Assembly (NCBI GenBank): GCA_002386585.1
Contig: DGIZ01000003.1
Coordinates: 1-5,471, forward strand
Length of the DNA stretch: 5,471 nt
Source of the DNA: Brevundimonas sp. UBA4609
GTDB lineage: Bacteria > Pseudomonadota > Alphaproteobacteria > Caulobacterales > Caulobacteraceae
Direction: 5' to 3'
The notes beneath the pieces are model-generated. The model worked only from the letters and a program-made list of their open reading frames with translations. It had not been told where the DNA came from and searched no databases. The first letter of the stretch is position 1; each line of letters starts with the position of its first letter. Made by a program: the position numbers and the translations under genes. This document shows, piece by piece, positions 1 through 5,471 of the stretch.

Positions 1-603
1 GAGGCCGCCCCGCCCCCCGCCTCCAGCCTGCGCGGCCGCCTGCGCCCCGAGCATCCGGCCGAATCGGAAATCGAACCGATTCCTGCGGCCCCCGCCGTGC
101 CGCCCGAAACGGCTCCAGCCGACCCCGCGCGCATCGGCGACGCCCTCAGCTGGCGCGATCTGGTCCAGCCGGAACAGGCGCCCGCCGCCCCGCCCGAGCC
201 CAGCCCGCCGCTGGAGCTGAACGCCGCCATCGGCACCCCCGAAGAGATCGACGCCTTGGCGGCGCGCGTGACCTCGGCCATCCGTCGCATGGGGGTCGAT
301 CCCAACGCCCTGCTGCCGCGCCCCCGCGTGGAGGAAGCCGCCCAGGCCTTCTCCAGCCACGATCCGGCGCGCGCCCGTCAGATCGTCCGCCGCGTCGCGC
401 CGGCCGCCGTCCGCAGCGTCTCGCGCCGTATTCTGGGCGACGACGCCCTGCGCGCCGACGCCGAAGCCTACGTCCGCGCCTTCGCCCAGGGGCTGAAGAT
501 TCAGGCGGAGCGCGGCAGCGCCGACGACGTCCAGATGCGGCTGGCCACCGACGAGGGTCGCGCCTTCATGCTTCTGGACGCCGCCGTAGGCGACCTGAGC
601 TGA
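1..603 (+). CDS. C-terminal part of a Pro/Ala-rich protein with helical tail, possibly TipN-like (5' end outside window)
   Basis: The frame is open from the first base to a TGA at 601-603, so 200 residues are visible and the true start lies to the left. A GTG at 97 could serve as a start, but no Shine-Dalgarno precedes it and the Pro/Ala/Glu-rich composition continues upstream without a break, so I treat the gene as partial. Visible residues 1 to about 70 are a disordered linker rich in Pro, Ala and Glu. From about 71 to the end the chain looks compact and helical: a segment ending in RRMGVDP, a basic stretch with RQIVRRVAPAAVR, then a tail with EGRAFMLLDAAVGDL. No transmembrane segment or catalytic motif is visible. 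A Pro/Ala-rich linker plus conserved helical tail is typical of scaffold or polarity proteins. The tail recalls the C-terminus of the Caulobacter polarity protein TipN, but that is from memory and weak. The next gene on the same strand follows after 118 bp. Confidence 0.75.
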   Translation, partial: EAAPPPASSLRGRLRPEHPAESEIEPIPAAPAVPPETAPADPARIGDALSWRDLVQPEQAPAAPPEPSPPLELNAAIGTPEEIDALAARVTSAIRRMGVDPNALLPRPRVEEAAQAFSSHDPARARQIVRRVAPAAVRSVSRRILGDDALRADAEAYVRAFAQGLKIQAERGSADDVQMRLATDEGRAFMLLDAAVGDLS

Positions 604-629
604 CCGTTTCGCCTTTTCATCTCGCCATC

Positions 630-660
630 GCGGCGCCGGTCAGGCTTGACCTGACGCCGC
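630..660 (+). terminator. Possible hairpin terminator after gene 1
   Basis: An inverted repeat lies 27 nt after the stop of the first gene. GTCAGG (639-644) pairs with CCTGAC (650-655) across a 5-nt loop. An outer stem, GCGGC (630-634) with GCCGC (656-660), extends it past a 4-nt bulge on the left arm. Only a short ATTT follows, not a real T-run, so it is a weak Rho-independent terminator at best. It could also be a plain mRNA-stabilising 3' hairpin. Confidence 0.35.
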
Positions 661-703
661 ATTTCAAAGCACCGTTCACGCTGCGGCGCGCCATCGTGGC
701 GCT

Positions 704-711
704 AGAGGGGG
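704..711 (+). promoter_or_regulatory. Ribosome binding site deciding a TTG start
   Basis: AGAGGGGG sits 10 nt before the TTG at 722. The open frame runs back to a TGA at 647-649 with no ATG, GTG or TTG between 650 and 722. This purine block is the only Shine-Dalgarno-like sequence near the 5' end of the frame, and it is what supports the TTG as start. Confidence 0.6.
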
Positions 712-721
712 TCTATTTCCT

Positions 722-1324
722 TTGACGGGTCTGGATTCCAACGGTCGTCCTGATCGGCGCCCCGCCATTTCCATCTGCGCCTGGTCGCCGTCATATCGGG
801 CCTGGGATCCTGTCGAGGATCTGTCCGGCGAGCCCTGGAACCCGCCCGGCGCCCGCACCTTGGCCACCCCCGGCGACGCCTCGGCCGAGACCTTGGCGGA
901 CACTCTGACGAACCTGCTGTTGCGGGGCGAATGCTCGGCCCTGCTCCTGGTCGGCCGCACGGTCCACGCCGGGCCGGTGCGGATTCAGATGCGCGCGGAA
1001 AACCGCCGCCCGGGCGAGCCGGGTCGCCTGGACAGCACCAGCCCCAGCATTGCCCGTGTGACGGCGCCGGTCGCCGACATGCTACGCGACCTTTCGGCGG
1101 CGGGCGTTTCGGCCATCGCCGCCTCCGACGCCGAGGATGATGCGGGGAGCTACATCCTCTATCGCGTCCTAGCGGATCTTCCGGACAATCTGGAATCGCC
1201 GTCCATCGGCCTGCTGCGGATTCCCGACGGGACCAGCGAAACCATCGTCCGCACCGCGGTGAAGACAGCGGCCTCAGCCATGGCGCGGCGCCTGGCGCCC
1301 CTGCCCCGCTCAGTCGTGGCCTGA
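722..1324 (+). CDS. Peptidase C15 (pyroglutamyl peptidase I)-like protein lacking the catalytic triad
   Basis: This 200-residue protein, about the length of bacterial Pcp (roughly 200-215 residues), follows the C15 layout by eye. Residues 15-33 (AISICAWSPSYRAWDPVED) match the first strand and the loop that is usually TGFEPFGG..NP. Residues 74-94 match the strand and the ERVAxN block. Residues 116-130 (APVADMLRDLSAAGVS) match the LPV..L...L..AGIPA helix. Residues 141-150 (AGSYILYRVL) match AGTYVCNHVFY. Residues 162-168 (IGLLRIP) match GFIHxP. In this alignment the catalytic Glu is Gln89, the catalytic Cys is Leu146 and the catalytic His is Arg166, so it should not cleave N-terminal pyroglutamate. 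No signal peptide or membrane segment is visible, so it is probably cytosolic. The start is TTG with a good Shine-Dalgarno. Its 3' end overlaps the convergent transporter gene. The actual role is unknown, and distant convergence on the same pattern is the alternative. Confidence 0.65.
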   Translation: MTGLDSNGRPDRRPAISICAWSPSYRAWDPVEDLSGEPWNPPGARTLATPGDASAETLADTLTNLLLRGECSALLLVGRTVHAGPVRIQMRAENRRPGEPGRLDSTSPSIARVTAPVADMLRDLSAAGVSAIAASDAEDDAGSYILYRVLADLPDNLESPSIGLLRIPDGTSETIVRTAVKTAASAMARRLAPLPRSVVA

Positions 1325-2479
1325 CGCGGCTTCCTGCGCGCGAACCCACAGCCCGACGAGGGCGCCGATCAGCGCCAATCCGGCCATGGCCAGATAGGCC
1401 TTCAGCCCAACGACGTCGTACAGCGGCCCGCTGGCCAAGGTGGCCAGACCGATCAGCACCCCGGCCGACAACGCCGAACTCAGCGTCTGGGCGGCGGTAT
1501 GGCTGTCCGGCGGACACAGGCGTTCGACGATCTGCACCCCGGCCAGATAGGTCGCGGCGAAGGTCAGGGCGTGCAGCATCTGCAACGGGACGAGCATCCA
1601 CAGCGGCGGGGCGAACGCCATCAGGCCCCAGCGCAGGATCGCCGCGCCCGCGCCGATGAACAACATGGTCCACGGACCGATCCCAATGCGGCGACGCCAC
1701 GGCTCTATCCACCACATGAAGCCGATCTCGACCACGACTGAGAAGCCCCACAACAGGCCCGTCACGCTCTCGGCCAGCCCCTGCGCGCGCCAGGCGATGG
1801 CCGAGAAGCCGTAATAGAAGGCGTGCGTCGCCTGCACCGCGCCGACGGAGAAGATGGCCGCCATGAACACCGGACGGCGCAACAACCGTCCCAGCCCCTG
1901 AAAGCGCTCCAACCGCGAAGCTGGACCGCCCTCGGCCACCGGCTCTGCCGGAAGCACGCGCCAGGCGGTGACCGCGATCAGCACCGCGGCAGTCACCGCC
2001 CAGAGAATGACGGCGTCGGATGAGACCTGCGTCAGCAGGGCGCCCATGGTCAGATTGGCGACGACGAAGGCCGCCGAACCGCAGCCGCGCGGCAGGGAGA
2101 AGGCGAACCCCTCGCGCCCCGCAACGCGCAGGGTCATCACATCGCTGAGCGGGATCAAGGCCGCCGCCGCCGTCGCCCCGACCAACCAGAACAGGGCCCA
2201 TGGAATGAAGCCCTCGACCAGTCCCGCCCCGCCATAGCCGACGGCCATGACCAGGCCCAGCAAGGCGATCGGGGTCCGGCGCAGGGCGAAACCATCAGCC
2301 CAGACCGCCAGCAGCGGACCGGTCAGGGCTCGCGCCAGCATGGGAATCGCCAGCAGGGCCCCGATCTGGGCGCCGCTCAGCCCCTGATCGCGGAACCACA
2401 GGCCGGCGAACGGCAGGGTCACGCCGCTGGCGCCGAACAGCAGGATATATTGCAGCGCCATGCGCGATGCGGCTTTCAT
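1310..2479 (-). CDS. MFS transporter, HcaT (phenylpropionate permease-like) family
   Basis: The product has 389 residues and about 12 hydrophobic segments in two six-helix halves, joined by a polar loop near 175-203. It is an inner-membrane secondary transporter, probably a proton symporter. Family marks are: an N-terminal helix with LPFAGLWFRDQGLSGAQIG (22-40); a degenerate MFS loop 2-3 motif around WADGFALRR (60-68); PLSD (110-113) followed by a Leu/Arg-Gly-Cys-Gly-Ser turn (129-135); HAFYYGFSAIAW (219-230) opening the second half; and LQMLHALTFAATY (299-311). These fit the HcaT / MFS_1_like group that includes E. coli HcaT (379 residues). The substrate cannot be read from sequence; organic acid, sugar or nucleoside are all possible. 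The ATG at 2479 has no clear Shine-Dalgarno; Met7 (2461) is an alternative start. It diverges from the DUF423 gene and overlaps the C15-like gene tail-to-tail. Confidence 0.88.
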   Translation of the reverse strand: MKAASRMALQYILLFGASGVTLPFAGLWFRDQGLSGAQIGALLAIPMLARALTGPLLAVWADGFALRRTPIALLGLVMAVGYGGAGLVEGFIPWALFWLVGATAAAALIPLSDVMTLRVAGREGFAFSLPRGCGSAAFVVANLTMGALLTQVSSDAVILWAVTAAVLIAVTAWRVLPAEPVAEGGPASRLERFQGLGRLLRRPVFMAAIFSVGAVQATHAFYYGFSAIAWRAQGLAESVTGLLWGFSVVVEIGFMWWIEPWRRRIGIGPWTMLFIGAGAAILRWGLMAFAPPLWMLVPLQMLHALTFAATYLAGVQIVERLCPPDSHTAAQTLSSALSAGVLIGLATLASGPLYDVVGLKAYLAMAGLALIGALVGLWVRAQEAASGHD

Positions 2480-2527
2480 CGGCGCGCGATAGCAGACTTC
2501 GCCGATTTTGTGGTCTAGACATTAGGC
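2480..2527. promoter_or_regulatory. Divergent promoter region between MFS transporter and DUF423 genes
   Basis: These 48 bp must hold the 5' signals of both flanking genes unless the promoters lie inside coding sequence. It is the most AT-rich patch nearby (GATTTTGTGGTCTAGACATT). It contains the 8-bp palindrome GTCTAGAC (2513-2520). On the plus strand TAGACA (2516-2521) sits where a -10 box would put the transcript start at or next to the ATG at 2528. No convincing -35 is seen (GACTTC at 2495-2500 is a poor candidate at 15 bp spacing). Neither gene has a Shine-Dalgarno here. Confidence 0.35.
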
Positions 2528-2896
2528 ATGAGCCCTGACCGCAAACTGCTCGCCTTCGCCGGCTTCAACGGCGCCATGGCCGTAGCCCTGGGCGCCTTCG
2601 CGGCCCACGGCGCCGCTCCCGCCGTCAAGACCCTGCTGACCACGGGCGGCCATTATCAGATGGTGCACGCCGCCCTCGCCGTCGCCCTGACCTTGTTCGG
2701 GTCAAGCCGCCGCCTGCGTCTGGCGGGCTGGCTGGCGAGCGCCGGCGGACTGGTCTTCTGTGTGGCCCTGGCCATGATCGGCCTGTTGAGCCTGCCCGTC
2801 ATGGGCGCCGTGGCCCCCGTCGGCGGCGCCATGATGATCGCCGGCTGGCTCCTGATCCTCTTCGCCGCCTTCCAGTCCAATCTCGCCAAGACCTGA
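2528..2896 (+). CDS. DUF423 family small membrane protein
   Basis: The product has 122 residues and four hydrophobic helices (roughly 7-30, 43-59, 63-84 and 90-117). The family signatures are present: GAFAAHG (residues 22-28) at the end of the first helix, GHYQMVHAALAVAL before and in the second, and MGAVAPVGGAMMIAGWLLI in the last. DUF423 proteins (E. coli YgdD, about 130 residues) are inner-membrane proteins of unknown function, so no reaction can be assigned. The start is well bounded: an in-frame TAG lies at 2516-2518 and ATG 2528 is the first start after it, giving the usual short N-terminus. No Shine-Dalgarno precedes it, suggesting a leaderless or weakly initiated message. The proline iminopeptidase gene follows after 27 nt on the same strand and may be co-transcribed. 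Confidence 0.93.
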   Translation: MSPDRKLLAFAGFNGAMAVALGAFAAHGAAPAVKTLLTTGGHYQMVHAALAVALTLFGSSRRLRLAGWLASAGGLVFCVALAMIGLLSLPVMGAVAPVGGAMMIAGWLLILFAAFQSNLAKT

Positions 2897-2908
2897 GACC
2901 ATCCTTTC

Positions 2909-2915
2909 AAAGAGG
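2909..2915 (+). promoter_or_regulatory. Ribosome binding site for pip (GTG start)
   Basis: AAAGAGG ends 8 nt before the GTG at 2924. It is a normal Shine-Dalgarno at good spacing and supports the GTG as start. It lies in the 27-nt gap after the DUF423 stop codon, consistent with a two-gene operon. Confidence 0.6.
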
Positions 2916-2923
2916 CATCCCAC

Positions 2924-3886
2924 GTGATCAACACCGAGCGCCGCGACCTCTATCCGGAAATCGAAGCCTACGCCTCGGGCTGGATGTCCACCGACAGCGT
3001 CCATGAGATCTATTACGAGGAAAGCGGCAATCCCCACGGCGTGCCGGTCATCGTCCTGCACGGCGGCCCCGGCGGGGCGGTCAACCCGGGCATGCGCCGC
3101 TACTTCGACCCGGCCAGATACCGCATCGTCATGTTCGACCAGCGCGGCTGCGGTCTGTCGCGGCCCAACGCCTCGCTGGAAGACAACACGACCTGGGACC
3201 TCGTCGCCGATATAGAGCGCCTGCGCGAGTTGCTGGGCATCGACAAATGGGTGGTCTTCGGCGGTTCCTGGGGTTCGACCCTGTCGATGACCTACGCCAT
3301 CAAGCACCCCGATCGCTGTCTGGCCCTGGTCCTGCGCGGCATCTTCCTGCTGACGAAGAAGGAGTTGCACTGGTTCTATCAGGACGGCGCCTCGATGATC
3401 TTCCCCGACGCCTGGGAACGCTTCCTAGCGCCCATCCCCGAAGCCGAGCGGGGCGACCTGATGGCCGCCTATTACAAGCGCCTGACCGGCGACGATGTGG
3501 AGGAGCGCAACCGCTGCGCCGTGGCCTGGGCGACCTGGGAAGGCGAGACCGTCAGCATCCAGGGCCCGTCAGGCAAGCCGGACAAGTTCGCCGACCCCGA
3601 GTTCGCCGTCGCCTTCGCCCGGATCGAGAACTGGTACTTCACCAACGGCGGCTTCTTCGACAGCGAGCACTGGATCCTCGAGAACATCAAGACCATCCGC
3701 GACATCCCCTGCTGGATCGCCCAAGGCCGCTTTGACGTGGTGACGCCGATCTCGGGCGCCTGGTCCCTGCACCGCGCCTGGCCCGAAGCCAAGCTTGAGA
3801 TCATCGGCGACGCCGGCCACGCCTCTTCCGAGCCCGGCATCATCGACAGCCTGGTCCGCGCCACCGACTGGGCTGCGACGCTTTAA
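2924..3886 (+). CDS. pip: Proline iminopeptidase (prolyl aminopeptidase), peptidase family S33
   Basis: This is an alpha/beta-hydrolase that removes N-terminal proline from peptides (EC 3.4.11.5), expected in the cytosol since no signal peptide is seen. Its 320 residues match the family (about 310-320 in Xanthomonas and Serratia enzymes). The oxyanion-hole motif HGGPGG is at 46-51 and FDQRGCGLS at 71-79. The nucleophile elbow GGSWGS places the catalytic Ser at 115. The acid is Asp271 in GRFDVVTP and the base is His299 in GDAGHASSEPG. The helical cap (about 140-250) carries WATWEGE and ARIENWYF, whose glutamates (206 and 235) correspond to those that bind the substrate amino group in the Serratia enzyme. 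GTG start with Shine-Dalgarno; stop TAA. It probably works in peptide turnover and proline recovery. It converges on the following gene with only 10 bp between stop codons and no obvious terminator. Confidence 0.96.
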   Translation: MINTERRDLYPEIEAYASGWMSTDSVHEIYYEESGNPHGVPVIVLHGGPGGAVNPGMRRYFDPARYRIVMFDQRGCGLSRPNASLEDNTTWDLVADIERLRELLGIDKWVVFGGSWGSTLSMTYAIKHPDRCLALVLRGIFLLTKKELHWFYQDGASMIFPDAWERFLAPIPEAERGDLMAAYYKRLTGDDVEERNRCAVAWATWEGETVSIQGPSGKPDKFADPEFAVAFARIENWYFTNGGFFDSEHWILENIKTIRDIPCWIAQGRFDVVTPISGAWSLHRAWPEAKLEIIGDAGHASSEPGIIDSLVRATDWAATL

Positions 3887-3896
3887 GTCGTGGCGG

Positions 3897-4373
3897 CTAT
3901 TTCGGATTGGTCTTCTGAACCATCTCGCTGAGTTGGAAGCCGATGCGGCGCGCCTCGCGTTCCTCCGGCTTCTTTACGGCGCTGAGCACCACATTGATCT
4001 GGCTGTAGTGCTGGATCAGTCGGACCGGCTTGCCGTCGACGTTCCGGCCGAAGAACATGATCAGGTCCGGCCCCCAGAAGCCGACGTCCATGATCTGCAT
4101 CGTGCCGTCGCCCGGCAGGCCGACCACGCGCGCGCCGATCTCTTCATCCTTGTCGAGATTGGCTTCGAACTCCTCAATCAGCTTGGACAGGCGGACGAAG
4201 GCCCATTCCGCCGGGTTGTCGCGCATCCGCACGCCCTCGGCCTGCACCGCCGCCTCATTCCTGGGGTCCGCCATGACGGGCTGAGGACAGGGCGTGTCCC
4301 CGCAGTCCGAGAACATGGACGGATCGGCCTTGGGGATGTCGGCGGCTTCGGCGGCGGGCGTCTGAACGGTCAT
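3897..4373 (-). CDS. DUF6173-like small soluble protein downstream of rodA
   Basis: The product has 158 residues, is hydrophilic, and has no signal peptide or membrane helix. Residues 1-50 are a low-complexity Ala/Pro/Asp-rich lead with a CX4C pair (Cys24, Cys29). From about 55 on comes a compact domain: helix AEWAFVRLSKLIEEFEANLD (55-74), strand pairs with GARVVGLPGDGTMQIMDVGF, then DLIMFFGRNVDGKPVRLIQ and HYSQINVVLSAVKK (122-135), and a tail with RRIGFQL. This order (helix, GDG hairpin, LIxFFG, G.PVRLIQH.SQI, IGF) resembles DUF6173 as I recall it; the function of that family is unknown. The ATG at 4373 has only a weak AGG upstream; Met34 (4274) is a possible later start that would drop the cysteines. 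The gene lies 28 nt after the rodA stop codon on the same strand, so translation from a rodA transcript is plausible. The stop codon is TAG. Confidence 0.85.
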   Translation of the reverse strand: MTVQTPAAEAADIPKADPSMFSDCGDTPCPQPVMADPRNEAAVQAEGVRMRDNPAEWAFVRLSKLIEEFEANLDKDEEIGARVVGLPGDGTMQIMDVGFWGPDLIMFFGRNVDGKPVRLIQHYSQINVVLSAVKKPEEREARRIGFQLSEMVQKTNPK

Positions 4374-4401
4374 GGCGACAGCCTAACGCCCGCGCGGGTG
4401 A

Positions 4402-5471
4402 TTAGAACAGCCCCTGCCCCTTCGGCAGTTCGACATAGCGATGCACCCGCGTCGACAGGACCAGGCCGAAGCCGACCATCACCGTCATCATCGACGAGCC
4501 GCCGTAGGACAGCATCGGCATGGGCACGCCGACGACCGGCGCCAGCCCCATCACCATGGCGCCGTTGATCAGGACGAACAGGGCGACGAAGGCCGTCATT
4601 CCCGCCGCGCTCAGACGGCCGAAGTGGCTGTGCGACAGCGCCGCGATCCGCAGCGAGATCAGGATCAGCGCGACATAGCAGGCCAGAACGGTGAAGGAGC
4701 CGAGAAAGCCGAACTCCTCCGACACGGTCGAGAAGATGAAGTCGGTGTGGCGCTCGGGCAGGAATTCCAGCTGGCTCTGACTGCCCAGGCCGTAACCCTT
4801 GCCCATCAGGCCGCCTGAGCCCAGGGCGATCTTGGACTGGATGATGTTGTAGCCCGTGCCCGATGGGTCGGCTTCCGGGTTCAGGAAGGTCAGCACGCGA
4901 TTGCGTTGATAGTCGTGCATTCCGAACATGACGAAGGGCGGAATGACCGCCACGGCGGCCGCCACGCCCGCGGCGATGACGCGCCAGCTCAACCCCGCCA
5001 TGAACATCATCACCGCGCCGGTCAGGCCGATGATCATGGCCGAGCCCAGGTCCGGCTGTTTGGCGACAAGGATGAAGGGGACGCCGACAAGTCCTGCTGG
5101 AATCAGCAGCTTCCACGACCAGCGGGCGTCCTGAGCCGAATGGCTATGATACCAACGCGCCAGGGCCAGCACGAGGCCGACCTTCACGAACTCGGCGGGC
5201 TGAATGCGGATGAAGCCGAGGTGCAGCCAGTTCTTGGCCCCCCCGGCCGTGTAGCCCAACGGCGTGAACTCAACGAGCATGACCATGAACAGCAACACGC
5301 CGTACAGCGGATAGGCCGCATGGAACCACCATTTCGGATGGATCATGGCCATGCCGATCATGGCCGCCAGCAGGACGCCGAAGCGGATCAGATGCTTGAC
5401 CGCCCACGGCTGCCAGTGACCGCCCGCGATGGAATACAGCATGGCCGTGCCGATCCCGGCCAGGATGCACA
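4402..5471 (-). CDS. rodA: Rod shape-determining protein RodA, SEDS peptidoglycan glycosyltransferase (N-terminus outside window)
   Basis: RodA polymerises lipid II into glycan strands during lateral wall growth, partnered by the class B PBP2 (MrdA) and guided by MreB/MreCD in the inner membrane. The frame is still open at the right edge. Before the Met at 5442 it continues with CILAGIGTA, which is family-like helix 1 sequence, so that Met is internal and probably 15-30 residues are missing. The visible part has about nine to ten membrane helices. Counted from that Met, the marks are: GGAKNWLHLGFIRIQPAEFVK (67-87), KQPDLGSA (128-135), MHDYQRNRVLTFLNPEADPSG (175-195), IIQSKIALGSGGLMGKGYG (200-218), SQSQLEFLPERHTDF (211-225 region and following), and PMPMLSYGGSS (307-317). 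The Asp in HTDF is the residue essential for SEDS polymerase activity (E. coli RodA Asp262). The stop is TAA at 4402-4404. By usual gene order mrdA and mreBCD should lie beyond the right edge. Confidence 0.95.
   Translation of the reverse strand, partial: CILAGIGTAMLYSIAGGHWQPWAVKHLIRFGVLLAAMIGMAMIHPKWWFHAAYPLYGVLLFMVMLVEFTPLGYTAGGAKNWLHLGFIRIQPAEFVKVGLVLALARWYHSHSAQDARWSWKLLIPAGLVGVPFILVAKQPDLGSAMIIGLTGAVMMFMAGLSWRVIAAGVAAAVAVIPPFVMFGMHDYQRNRVLTFLNPEADPSGTGYNIIQSKIALGSGGLMGKGYGLGSQSQLEFLPERHTDFIFSTVSEEFGFLGSFTVLACYVALILISLRIAALSHSHFGRLSAAGMTAFVALFVLINGAMVMGLAPVVGVPMPMLSYGGSSMMTVMVGFGLVLSTRVHRYVELPKGQGLF

Noticed and set aside
733..1222. Several GANTC sites (CcrM-type methylation motif) in the C15-like gene
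   Set aside because: They are scattered in coding sequence, not clustered at a promoter, and absent from the divergent spacer, so no regulatory meaning can be supported.
702..2201. Long minus-strand open frame of about 499 codons
   Set aside because: It lies antisense to the C15-like gene and out of frame within the MFS gene. Its product is Arg/Gly/Ala/Pro-rich with no motif, typical of a GC-rich shadow frame.
2702..3370. Minus-strand open frame of about 222 codons opposite DUF423 and pip
   Set aside because: It is antisense to two clear families, its His/Gln/Asp-rich composition is a complement effect, and it has no supporting start signal.
3875..3896. GCGAC...GTCGT repeat at the pip stop codon as a bidirectional terminator
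   Set aside because: There are only four to five pairs including a G-T pair and no T-run on either side; likely chance.
4386..4400. CCCGCGCGGG palindrome between rodA and the DUF6173-like gene, as a terminator
   Set aside because: The stem is at most five pairs around a GCGC loop and no T-run follows, so it is not a credible terminator and does not separate the two genes.
3795..4568. Plus-strand open frame of about 257 codons across pip, the DUF6173-like gene and the end of rodA
   Set aside because: It is antisense to two well-supported genes and overlaps pip in another frame; the sequence has no family character.
5270..5470. Short minus-strand open frame at the right edge
   Set aside because: It overlaps rodA in another frame; the RodA frame continues to the window edge with family-like residues.

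Overview
The window is GC-rich, densely coded DNA from an alphaproteobacterium. It is most like Caulobacterales, with Brevundimonas as my best guess. The evidence is the strong GC bias at third codon positions, GTG and TTG starts, an alphaproteobacterial style of RodA, and gene families common in that group. The assignment is inference from composition and protein style, because no database search was possible. There is no rRNA, tRNA, CRISPR array, insertion sequence or phage signature, and every gene looks chromosomal and intact apart from the two cut by the window edges.

Layout, left to right. (1) 1-603 (+) is the C-terminal 200 codons of a protein with a Pro/Ala/Glu-rich linker followed by a helical tail, possibly a TipN-like polarity factor. 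(2) 722-1324 (+) is a 200-residue protein that aligns by eye with pyroglutamyl peptidase I (peptidase C15) but has lost all three catalytic residues. It starts at TTG behind a strong Shine-Dalgarno sequence. (3) 1310-2479 (-) is an HcaT-type MFS transporter whose 3' end overlaps gene 2 by 15 bp. (4) A 48-bp divergent spacer separates it from 2528-2896 (+), a DUF423 small membrane protein, followed 27 nt later by (5) 2924-3886 (+), a complete proline iminopeptidase. (6) 3897-4373 (-) is a small soluble protein resembling DUF6173. It lies 28 nt downstream of (7) 4402 to the right edge (-), RodA, the SEDS peptidoglycan glycosyltransferase of the elongasome, which lacks only its N-terminal residues.

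Functional reading. The right end is probably the tail of a cell-elongation operon (mreBCD-mrdA-rodA order is typical; the upstream genes would lie beyond the window), with the DUF6173-like gene as a possible co-transcribed passenger. The middle is ordinary housekeeping: a DUF423/pip pair reading toward the rodA cluster and an MFS transporter reading away. The most unusual item is the C15-fold protein without a catalytic triad. I see no defence system, mobile element or other clearly new multi-gene system here.
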